8,391 nt of DNA, taken from NCBI GenBank assembly GCA_964622275.1, contig CAZUMX010000043.1, positions 1 through 8,391 on the forward strand, given 5' to 3'. Source of the stretch: CAYPEZ01 sp964622275 (GTDB lineage: Bacteria > Patescibacteriota > Minisyncoccia > Phycocordibacterales > UBA6899). Shown here one piece after another: positions 1-4,305 of this stretch. A program made the translations under genes and the position numbers. Below the pieces are notes generated by a model. It did no database searches. It had not been told where the DNA came from and saw only the letters and a list, made by a program, of their open reading frames with translations. The first letter of the stretch is position 1; each line of letters opens with the position of its first letter.

Positions 1-57
1 ACATTGTCGGGATTTGAGATGTTAAACTCTATGACACCACCATCTTCGCGACTTTTT

Positions 58-80
58 GGGCTATTTGTTCAAAATAGCCC
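58..80. repeat. perfect 9-bp inverted repeat GGGCTATTT-N5-AAATAGCCC
   Basis: A perfect dyad with a 5-nt centre. A T-run precedes it on the plus strand rather than following it, so it is not an intrinsic terminator in either direction. An operator or hairpin role is possible. Confidence 0.5.
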
Positions 81-105
81 TATAAATCTTGATAAAACGT
101 GTAGT

Positions 106-159
106 TTGCTCGTCTATTAAGCCCACAAATGCCCTTTTCTGGCCTTAATAGGCGAGCAA
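106..159. repeat. 16-bp inverted repeat with 22-nt loop
   Basis: TTGCTCGTCTATTAAG pairs with CTTAATAGGCGAGCAA. All positions pair if the plus strand is the RNA (one G-U); on the minus strand there is one C-A mismatch. No T-run follows on either strand, so it is not a typical terminator. Confidence 0.55.
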
Positions 160-161
160 GC

Positions 162-209
162 CTTGGTATGTAATTTTCAAGCTACGATCCTAACAAGGAG
201 TATACCAAG
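162..209. repeat. inverted repeat CTTGGTAT ... ATACCAAG
   Basis: Perfect 8-bp arms are separated by 32 nt, with a small internal TCCT-AACA-AGGA hairpin. It lies just beyond the KGG stop codon, without a T-run on either strand. It may be a structured 3' end or a recombinase site. Confidence 0.4.
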
Positions 210-222
210 CGCTTAGTATATA

Positions 223-363
223 TCAAGCAACGGCAGGGTCCTTTTTTCCCCACCTTACTTTTGCGGCTTTTCGACCAATTTCCTGGAAGTATTTCTTACC
301 ATACTTCTTCTTGGTTTTCTGGCCACCTTTCTTTCCGAGCTCTTGGGCTGCCTTGTTCTTCAC
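223..363 (-). CDS. KGG-motif small stress-type protein, 46 aa
   Basis: A very basic small protein beginning with GTG. It contains QELGKKGGQKTKKKYGKKYF followed by QEIGRKAAKVRWGKK. The KKGG...YGxxYFxxIGRK pattern is that of the KGG repeat found in general stress proteins such as GsiB and Con-10 relatives, usually as tandem copies. Here there is one complete copy and a degenerate second, where KGG has become KAA. These proteins are small, hydrophilic and poorly understood; a stress or nucleic-acid-associated role is inference. An in-frame TGA two codons upstream of the GTG rules out a longer form, and there is no in-frame ATG. It has its own promoter in the 37-nt gap after the recombinase gene, so it is probably a separate unit. 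Confidence 0.72.
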   Translation of the reverse strand: MKNKAAQELGKKGGQKTKKKYGKKYFQEIGRKAAKVRWGKKDPAVA

Positions 364-369
364 TCCTCA

Positions 370-397
370 ATTATAGCAAGCGCCTTTTATTTCACAA
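370..397 (-). promoter_or_regulatory. extended -10 promoter of the KGG gene (leaderless start)
   Basis: TGCTATAAT on the minus strand (378-370) has a perfect -10 and the TGn extension. TTGTGA (397-392) is a fair -35 at 16 nt. Counting seven from the last -10 base puts +1 at 363, the G of the GTG start codon, so the mRNA is probably leaderless. The GAGG just before the GTG is too close to act as a normal Shine-Dalgarno sequence. Confidence 0.65.
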
Positions 398-400
398 ATG

Positions 401-1318
401 TTATTTTCCTCTAAATTTGCGATATCTTTGCTCCGCCTGTTTCCCATACATCATGGTATAGACCATTGAGCTTTCAATGCAGGAGTGTCCGAGAATATTT
501 GTCACATCGGAGTTGGATCCGCCCTTTTCGATAATGCTTCGGCCCATGTAGTGTCTCATTGAGTGTGCGTTCATCGGACGCTCAAGGCCTGCTTTGTTCG
601 AATAGCCCCTGAGCATCTCGCATACGCCGCTTGGCTTAAAGCGGTATCCTCTAGTTTTGTTGCAGCCAGAGTTATGAATGGAGATAAAGAGGGCGTTAGG
701 ATCGCGAAGAGCATTTCCCCTTTTGAACCGTTCCCTTCTCTCGATCCATTTTTGTATCGCCTCGCTCGTTTCCTTTGTCCAGAATATTTCTCTGAGCGGC
801 CTGCGCGTCTTTGCTTTCTCCGTTTTGATCAAGGCTTTATTGTTCACAAGATCCAGGTCGTCCATGTCTAGCGCGAGGATCTCTCCGTTTCGCGCCCCGG
901 TATCCCAGAGTAGTCTTACTATCGCTTCATTGCGAATATTTCTTGGATCATCATTTTTTGGAATGACTGAGAGAAGTTTCTTGTATTCGTCCGGTGTTGC
1001 AACCCTCGGAATCTTGTATTGTTTCTGGGGTATCGGAATAAGGTTTTCGTTGAGAACCCTGTATCCACGAAGATTGCAGAATTCGAAGAATTTCTTGAGC
1101 GCCATGCACTTTGATATAAAACTGTTATGCGCCCAGCCGATCTCTCTCATCAAGTTCAAATACAGCATAACGTCGTTTAAGGTGATCTCCTCTATATGAG
1201 GATTTCTCAAAAACAAGCAGAAAAGCCGCAGGTCTTTGTCATTGCCCGATGTGGTAGTTCTATTTATTTTGAACTGTCGCCAGTTCGTGAATTCATCTAT
1301 TACATCTTTGAAAAGCAT
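401..1318 (-). CDS. tyrosine recombinase (phage integrase family), XerC/D-like
   Basis: 305 aa, the usual size of XerC/D and small integrases. Residues 1-100 form the helical core-binding domain (FTNWRQFKINRT... and ALKKFFEFCNLRG). The catalytic domain follows, with TGARNGEILALDMDDL (Arg143), a beta-hairpin lysine (Lys168 or Lys170 in KTEKAKTRR), HSMRHYMG (His252, Arg255), LGHSCIESSMVY (His278) and the nucleophile Tyr287, nine residues after His278 as expected. All catalytic residues are present, so it should be active in cutting and rejoining DNA through a 3'-phosphotyrosine. Whether it is a chromosome-dimer resolvase or an element integrase cannot be decided. No other mobile-element genes are visible, and the inverted repeats at 58-209 are possible sites. 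The ATG follows a long structured leader with a terminator-like hairpin and no clear Shine-Dalgarno sequence, so expression is probably tightly controlled. Confidence 0.93.
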   Translation of the reverse strand: MLFKDVIDEFTNWRQFKINRTTTSGNDKDLRLFCLFLRNPHIEEITLNDVMLYLNLMREIGWAHNSFISKCMALKKFFEFCNLRGYRVLNENLIPIPQKQYKIPRVATPDEYKKLLSVIPKNDDPRNIRNEAIVRLLWDTGARNGEILALDMDDLDLVNNKALIKTEKAKTRRPLREIFWTKETSEAIQKWIERRERFKRGNALRDPNALFISIHNSGCNKTRGYRFKPSGVCEMLRGYSNKAGLERPMNAHSMRHYMGRSIIEKGGSNSDVTNILGHSCIESSMVYTMMYGKQAEQRYRKFRGK

Positions 1319-1324
1319 AGGTTT

Positions 1325-1372
1325 TCAACCAAAAAGCCCACTCGATGCTAGTCAAAGTGGACTTTTGGTTGA
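1325..1372 (-). terminator. terminator-like hairpin just before the recombinase start
   Basis: On the minus strand AAGTCCACT pairs with AGTGGGCTT (one G-U) around a 13-nt loop and is followed by T-rich sequence. The stem is extended by TCAACCAAA pairing with TTTGGTTGA. The U-run can therefore either be unpaired, as in termination, or be taken up in the longer stem. Only 6 nt separate it from the ATG at 1318, and no Shine-Dalgarno sequence is seen there. Confidence 0.6.
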
Positions 1373-1409
1373 CCTAAGCTTTTTAATATAATTAATCAGC
1401 TTATGTCAG

Positions 1410-1425
1410 ATCCCAAGCTTGGGAT
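1410..1425. repeat. 16-bp perfect palindrome ATCCCAAGCTTGGGAT
   Basis: It is self-complementary with no central spacer and lies inside the structured leader. As RNA it could form a 6-bp hairpin with an AGCT loop, competing with both the outer CCCAAG/CTTGGG stem and the base of the GAAA-capped hairpin. As DNA it could be a dimer binding site. Confidence 0.55.
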
Positions 1426-1563
1426 ACATACCCTTTCGGGCATGCACCTTTATCTTACTATCCCTGTGCGTATTAGCAAGATAAAGCTTGGGAAAGTCCA
1501 TTGCTAGCATCCAGCCGTTGCCGGCAGGATCCCTTTCGGGACAATGTTCTTGATATTCGGTTG

Positions 1564-1585
1564 TCACTACATCCTAGTGTAGTGA
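1564..1585. promoter_or_regulatory. operator-like perfect dyad over the -10 box
   Basis: TCACTACA and TGTAGTGA flank a 6-nt centre, giving a 22-bp perfect inverted repeat. It covers the whole -10 hexamer and part of the spacer of the promoter above, and its downstream edge coincides with the predicted +1. A dimeric repressor bound here would block RNA polymerase. The binding protein is unknown; the YerC-like protein is one local candidate. Confidence 0.55.
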
Positions 1586-1599
1586 TTAGCTATTGTCAA
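1571..1599 (-). promoter_or_regulatory. promoter upstream of the structured leader and recombinase
   Basis: A perfect -35 TTGACA (1599-1594) and -10 TAGGAT (1576-1571) are separated by 17 nt on the minus strand. The expected start is near 1564. It fires into the structured segment and then the recombinase gene. A second, weaker TTGACG lies further upstream near 1650. Confidence 0.65.
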
Positions 1600-1672
1600 G
1601 AAGGATAATCTATTGGATAGTAATATAAGGTATTAAATCTTCAAAACGTCAAGCAAAATAAGGATATTTTAG

Positions 1673-1716
1673 AAATAAACAAAAAGATCGCACCACCCTT
1701 TTAAAGTGATGCGATC
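1673..1716 (-). terminator. intrinsic terminator of the 335-aa gene
   Basis: On the minus strand an 11-bp stem (GATCGCATCAC with GTGGTGCGATC, one G-U pair) closes a 9-nt loop and is followed by TTTTTGTTTATTT. The wobble exists only on the minus strand, which fits termination of the gene ending at 1737. Confidence 0.88.
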
Positions 1717-1736
1717 GGCTTTGAGCGAAATAACGC

Positions 1737-2744
1737 CTAGTCTGAGAGGGTTTTTCGCACTTGCTGTAGGAATTCGACGATCTTAGCCTCTTTTGCCGGA
1801 ATTTGGCCGTGATCGGCCACGATTACTGGCATTGAAACCCTGGGATTGTCTCCCAGAAGCTCCCCTGCCGTGCTTTCTGGACCGATTCGGCTGAACAATT
1901 CGATGCCGAAGTCGAGAAATACCCGCGACAGCTCACGAGCTTCTGATTCAGACATGCTCATCCATTTTTCCGTCAAACCGAACGGTGCGACGTATGGATA
2001 GGCGCAGCTGAAGCCATCCACCGTTCTTACCGGCATGAAGCTGTGAGTTGAGTGTTCACCGACGACACGTCCGCAGCCAGGCATGAACGGGATTAGGTCC
2101 CGGTCGGCTATCCATTCGATGAGGTGATCGTACAAATGAATAACGGCGAGCTCGCCCCCGAACTCCTGTTCGATGGATGCTTTGGACCTAGTATCAGTGA
2201 ACCCGATAATGGTGGAGACAACTGATATGTCACGCTTTTCAAGCTCTCTCAGAATGAAACGACAGGTATCTCCCCTGAACGCTCCTTCTTTTGCCAGAAC
2301 GACATGACGGCCGGCGATCTTCCGGACCAGTTCGTCGAACTGCTTGTCCAGATAATCAAACCCGGGACGCGGACCGTAGCCGAGCATTTTTCCGTCTCTG
2401 TCGAAGAGTCGGTTGATGCTCAGGTTCAGACCCTCGTCTTGAAGGTTCAGAGCTGCCATCTCTGAGCAAGTTACAAGAACCGCACGTTTGCTGTCGCGGA
2501 CAATACGGTCGTTCACCTGTTCCCAGATTTCTGACCTGAGCCTGTCCTTATCGATCGGGACGACTGTAACCCCGGGGAATGCCTTGACCACTCTTTCGAG
2601 AAGGCTTTGGCGTAGCCTGACAAAGATTGGGTCATCTCGTTCTGGAACCTGTAGCCCCTTTGATCGGAACGATTGAAGACTGCCAGCTACGTCAAAGGTC
2701 ACCACACAGGTTCCCTGACGAGCCGGCGCATGTGCTGACTGCAT
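1737..2744 (-). CDS. hypothetical protein, 335 aa, possibly phosphoribosyltransferase-like
   Basis: I do not recognise the family. It appears soluble, with no signal peptide or membrane span, and has alternating strand and helix character. Residues 147-181 (HVVLAKEGAFRGDTC, then a helix, then ISVVSTIIGF) resemble the strand-loop-helix of type I phosphoribosyltransferases, where the usual hydrophobic-DD-x(3)-TGGT loop binds PRPP. Here the acidic pair reads KE and the loop end reads RGDT, so binding may be altered or the resemblance accidental. Other notable stretches are PFMPGCGRVVGEHSTHSF (219-236) and SEMAALNLQDEG (94-105). The start is well supported by a Shine-Dalgarno sequence at 5 nt. 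Composition is unlike the neighbours: 34 of 60 bases are G or C at 1981-2040 against 23 of 60 at 4321-4380. With its own ribosome site and terminator it looks like an independently expressed, possibly transferred gene. Confidence 0.8.
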   Translation of the reverse strand: MQSAHAPARQGTCVVTFDVAGSLQSFRSKGLQVPERDDPIFVRLRQSLLERVVKAFPGVTVVPIDKDRLRSEIWEQVNDRIVRDSKRAVLVTCSEMAALNLQDEGLNLSINRLFDRDGKMLGYGPRPGFDYLDKQFDELVRKIAGRHVVLAKEGAFRGDTCRFILRELEKRDISVVSTIIGFTDTRSKASIEQEFGGELAVIHLYDHLIEWIADRDLIPFMPGCGRVVGEHSTHSFMPVRTVDGFSCAYPYVAPFGLTEKWMSMSESEARELSRVFLDFGIELFSRIGPESTAGELLGDNPRVSMPVIVADHGQIPAKEAKIVEFLQQVRKTLSD

Positions 2745-2758
2745 AGGAACCTCCTTCC
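2745..2758 (-). promoter_or_regulatory. strong Shine-Dalgarno of the 335-aa gene
   Basis: AAGGAGG lies 5 nt before the ATG at 2744. It is flanked by GGAA and TTCC, which are complementary and would present the site in a small hairpin loop. It stands out because no other gene in the window has a comparable ribosome binding site. Confidence 0.8.
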
Positions 2759-2786
2759 GTTTGTGGTTTATATTTCTCTAACGCAA

Positions 2787-2809
2787 AATGAACTCTGTCC
2801 GAGTTCATT
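2787..2809. repeat. perfect 9-bp inverted repeat between the YerC-like gene and the 335-aa gene
   Basis: AATGAACTC and GAGTTCATT separated by 5 nt form a perfect dyad. On the minus strand the right arm runs into TTTT, so it could be a weak terminator for the YerC-like gene. It could equally be an operator for the 335-aa gene: a TATAAA box lies downstream and the dyad covers where its -35 would be. The sequence alone does not decide. Confidence 0.6.
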
Positions 2810-2837
2810 CTATATTGTTATTGCTGAGCTTACTAGT

Positions 2838-3155
2838 TTATTTTTCCTCACCCTTCAGTCGGTCGATCATCATCTTATATCCGCCGCAACCTTCTTTAAG
2901 CCAACGATTGATCTTTGTTATCGTTACTGGAGACTCACCTGATTCTTCCTGGATCTGAGAGAACGGGACGCCGGCGTCGAGCTTCTTGGCGACTTCCCAG
3001 CGCATGGCGAATTCGCGTAGATCGCGCTCACTCATGAGATCACGGAAAAAAGCTTTGAGTTCGTCCTCGTTTTTTATTGAAAGAAAGGCCTTAAGTAGAT
3101 CAGGAGATTTTTGCTCGATTTCTTTCCAAATTCCATTTTTTTCTTCATCTGTCAT
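2838..3155 (-). CDS. YerC/YecD (TrpR-superfamily) DNA-binding protein, 105 aa
   Basis: Residues 38-93 match the TrpR/YerC fold: a helix with RDLREFAMRWEVAKKLDAG, then a helix-turn-helix (FSQIQEESGESPVTITKINRWL), then the GCGGYK segment typical of YerC and TrpR. About 100 aa is the normal length. Family members are dimers that bind palindromic operators. TrpR responds to tryptophan, but YerC-type ligands and targets are poorly known, so no ligand is claimed. I place the start at the ATG at 3155. A longer frame reaches 3233, but its extra residues (MRKVRVQVLPRAP) are just a translation of tRNA-Arg, and the promoter would lie inside it. It may share a transcript with the tRNAs as well as having its own promoter. 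Possible targets in the window are the dyads at 2787-2809 and 1564-1585, whose sequences differ from each other. Confidence 0.9.
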   Translation of the reverse strand: MTDEEKNGIWKEIEQKSPDLLKAFLSIKNEDELKAFFRDLMSERDLREFAMRWEVAKKLDAGVPFSQIQEESGESPVTITKINRWLKEGCGGYKMMIDRLKGEEK

Positions 3156-3162
3156 TTTAACT

Positions 3163-3171
3163 ATTATAGCA
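3163..3171 (-). promoter_or_regulatory. extended -10 promoter of the YerC-like gene (leaderless start)
   Basis: TGCTATAAT on the minus strand is a perfect -10 with the extended TGn motif. The last base of the box is at 3163, which puts +1 at about 3156-3155, at or one base before the A of the ATG (3155). No Shine-Dalgarno sequence fits between them. No good -35 is visible (TTTAAT at 17 nt spacing). Confidence 0.65.
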
Positions 3172-3194
3172 ATAAACTGTGCAAAATTAAAATG

Positions 3195-3270
3195 TGGTGC
3201 CCTCGGCAGGACTTGAACCCGCACCTTCCTCATTAGAACAGAGGCATCCTATCCATTGGACCACGAGGGC
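3195..3270 (-). tRNA. tRNA-Arg (anticodon TCT)
   Basis: A 76-nt cloverleaf with encoded CCA. The acceptor stem is GCCCTCG/CGAGGGC with discriminator A, and the D-stem is GTCC/GGAT. The anticodon arm is CCTCT-GTTCTAA-TGAGG and reads TCT (AGA codons). The T-arm is GCGGG-TTCAAGT-CCTGC. Two details are unusual: a T-T opposition at the last anticodon-stem pair (31-39) and G instead of a pyrimidine at position 32. The rest of the fold is regular, so it is probably functional. Confidence 0.93.
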
Positions 3271-3271
3271 G

Positions 3272-3345
3272 TGGTGCCGTTGAAAGGAATTGAACCTTTA
3301 TCTCGCCCGTTTCAGAGGCATGCTCTCCCATTGAGCTACAACGGC
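3272..3345 (-). tRNA. tRNA-Phe (anticodon GAA)
   Basis: A 74-nt cloverleaf with encoded CCA. The acceptor stem GCCGTTG/CAACGGC is perfect, with discriminator A. The D-stem is GCTC/GAGC with the GGG-containing loop, and the anticodon stem is TGCCT/GGGCG with two wobble pairs. The loop CTGAAAC gives anticodon GAA. The variable loop is 4 nt, and the T-arm is AAAGG-TTCAATT-CCTTT. It is one base upstream of tRNA-Arg, so the two are probably co-transcribed. Confidence 0.93.
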
Positions 3346-3350
3346 AATAG

Positions 3351-3397
3351 AAAAGCCGCCTAGAATAACCGCAGGAGAGCGGTTTTCATTGGCGGCT
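3351..3397 (-). terminator. nested hairpin terminator after the peptidase gene
   Basis: On the minus strand an outer 7-bp stem (AGCCGCC with GGCGGCT, 3391-3397 and 3354-3360) encloses an inner 6-bp stem (AACCGC with GCGGTT, 3379-3384 and 3367-3372) with a 6-nt loop. A TTTTCTATT run follows, starting with the outer stem's last T. This is an intrinsic terminator for the six-gene unit. The T-run ends at the first base of tRNA-Phe, so the same structure may also sit in the leader of a tRNA precursor. Confidence 0.65.
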
Positions 3398-3428
3398 AAT
3401 TAAATCTAAAGCGTTGCATTGTATTTTT

Positions 3429-3457
3429 ATGCTAACACCATTAAGAGTTTAAATCAA
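3429..3457 (-). promoter_or_regulatory. possible promoter for the tRNA pair
   Basis: On the minus strand TTGATT (3457-3452) and TAGCAT (3434-3429) are separated by exactly 17 nt, each matching four of six consensus bases. It lies just after the peptidase stop and upstream of the nested hairpin, so a transcript from here would have to pass that hairpin to reach the tRNAs. The call is weak. Confidence 0.3.
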
Positions 3458-3461
3458 TTGT

Positions 3462-4304
3462 TTATTGCCAGCATATCTCTGGCTTCTCGCCGATTTTCTC
3501 TTTCAAATAATCTTCCGCTTGCGTCCAGCTTCCTATGCCGTCAATCAACTTTAACTCGAGTGCCTTCTCGCCAAGTATTGATGAACCATCGGCAATAGCT
3601 TTCACTTTATCTTCTTGCAAGCCTCGATTCTGAGATACATCTTTTACAAAGTTTTTATGAACAATTTCAAGGTCATGCATAAACATATTCCTTTCGTCTT
3701 GCGTCAGTGGCTTGTTGGGATCACCGGCGTCTTTATATTTTCCTGTTGATAGTTGGATATACTTGCTGCTAGTACTAATATTTTCTGTATATGACATTGT
3801 TACTCCAATACTACCCACATCGGAATTCTTAGAAGCAAATATTTTATCAGCTCCGGTAGCGGCCCAATAAGCGGCAGAAGTGCCAGTCTGGCGTATGACG
3901 GCCGCAGATGGCTTACCGAGCGACTTGAGTGCATTCGCTATTTCCTCGCCTGCAACAGGCAACCCTCCAGCAGAATCGATCTCAATAAGTACCCCTTTGA
4001 TCCTGTCGTCATCCTTTGCTGAATTAATAGCGCCAACTATTGATTCACTTGAGGTTACGTCTTTATCTGAGAGCATATCATCATTATTCGATTCCGGGAT
4101 GTACGTCAATAATGTGCCATGAAGATTTATACCCAGGACCGAACATGAATAGTCCTGTTTATCAGCAAGAGAATTCCCGGTAGGAGTTGTATGTTGGAAG
4201 AAGAAATCATAGGCGGCGTAACTTACAAAACTTAGAGCAATAAAAAGCAGACATGCGCCCGCGAATAATAATGACCTTTTTGTATATTTTTTCAGAGATA
4301 CCAT
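3462..4304 (-). CDS. sppA: SppA-like membrane-anchored serine peptidase (family S49)
   Basis: 280 aa, the length of short-form SppA (one protease domain) rather than the duplicated E. coli form. A basic N-terminus (KKYTKR) precedes one transmembrane segment at about 12-32, placing the protease domain outside the cytoplasmic membrane. The domain shows the family order: IKGVLIEIDSAGG (103-114), then the nucleophile region TGTSAAYWAATGADKI with Ser143, then SDVGSIGV (161-168), then SGKYKDAG-type sequence with Lys191 as probable general base. This Ser/Lys dyad cleaves remnant signal peptides and membrane peptides in characterised members. The segment usually reading ASGGYY is TSAAYW here, so the two glycines after the serine are alanines. 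It is last in the six-gene run, one base after the TPR/zinc-ribbon stop, and is followed by a terminator. The symbol is given by family only. Confidence 0.88.
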   Translation of the reverse strand: MVSLKKYTKRSLLFAGACLLFIALSFVSYAAYDFFFQHTTPTGNSLADKQDYSCSVLGINLHGTLLTYIPESNNDDMLSDKDVTSSESIVGAINSAKDDDRIKGVLIEIDSAGGLPVAGEEIANALKSLGKPSAAVIRQTGTSAAYWAATGADKIFASKNSDVGSIGVTMSYTENISTSSKYIQLSTGKYKDAGDPNKPLTQDERNMFMHDLEIVHKNFVKDVSQNRGLQEDKVKAIADGSSILGEKALELKLIDGIGSWTQAEDYLKEKIGEKPEICWQ

Positions 4305-4305
4305 T

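Larger units (their letters stand above)
1325..1564 (-). ncRNA. structured leader or small RNA ahead of the recombinase
   Basis: Positions run from the predicted +1 towards the gene. A 5-6 bp stem (1541-1546 with 1499-1504) encloses two hairpins: CCC-GAAA-GGG (1531-1540), and GCCG-GCAA-CGGC extended by ATCC/GGAT (1509-1530). Then a 6-bp stem CCCAAG/CTTGGG (1487-1492 with 1412-1417) encloses a 13-bp hairpin (1448-1486, one G-U) abutting a 10-bp GAAA-capped hairpin (1424-1447, three G-U). The G-U pairs become A-C mismatches on the plus strand, so the RNA is made from the minus strand. The element ends in a terminator-like hairpin 7 nt before the recombinase ATG. It matches no riboswitch or housekeeping RNA that I can recognise. 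It may be a regulatory leader or an independent small RNA. Confidence 0.6.

Noticed and set aside
1..120. Plus-strand frame open from the window edge to a stop at 118-120 (39 codons), and a minus-strand frame reading SREDGGVIEFNISNPDN off the left edge
   Set aside because: Neither has a recognisable domain, the minus frame has no start codon inside the window, and both cross the perfect hairpin at 58-80. A gene beyond the edge cannot be excluded.
563..1199. Open plus-strand frames across the recombinase gene
   Set aside because: They lie antisense to a gene with all its catalytic residues and show no domain or start signal of their own.
1325..1372. attC-like integron recombination site next to a tyrosine recombinase
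   Set aside because: The arms do not show the RYYYAAC and GTTRRRY core boxes or extrahelical bases of attC, there is no cassette array, and the recombinase lacks an obvious IntI-specific insertion.
1412..1480. Resemblance to a c-di-GMP-I (GEMM) riboswitch through the string ACGCACAGGG
   Set aside because: The string sits in the loop of a 13-bp hairpin and the other conserved parts (such as GGACGCAAAGCC and its receptor pairing) are absent.
1490..1500. GGAAAGTCC on the plus strand, similar to a conserved RNase P RNA segment
   Set aside because: No other RNase P core motif is present and the stem wobbles place the RNA on the minus strand.
3156..3233. N-terminal extension of the YerC-like protein
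   Set aside because: The extra residues are a translation of tRNA-Arg and the gap, and the promoter lies within it.
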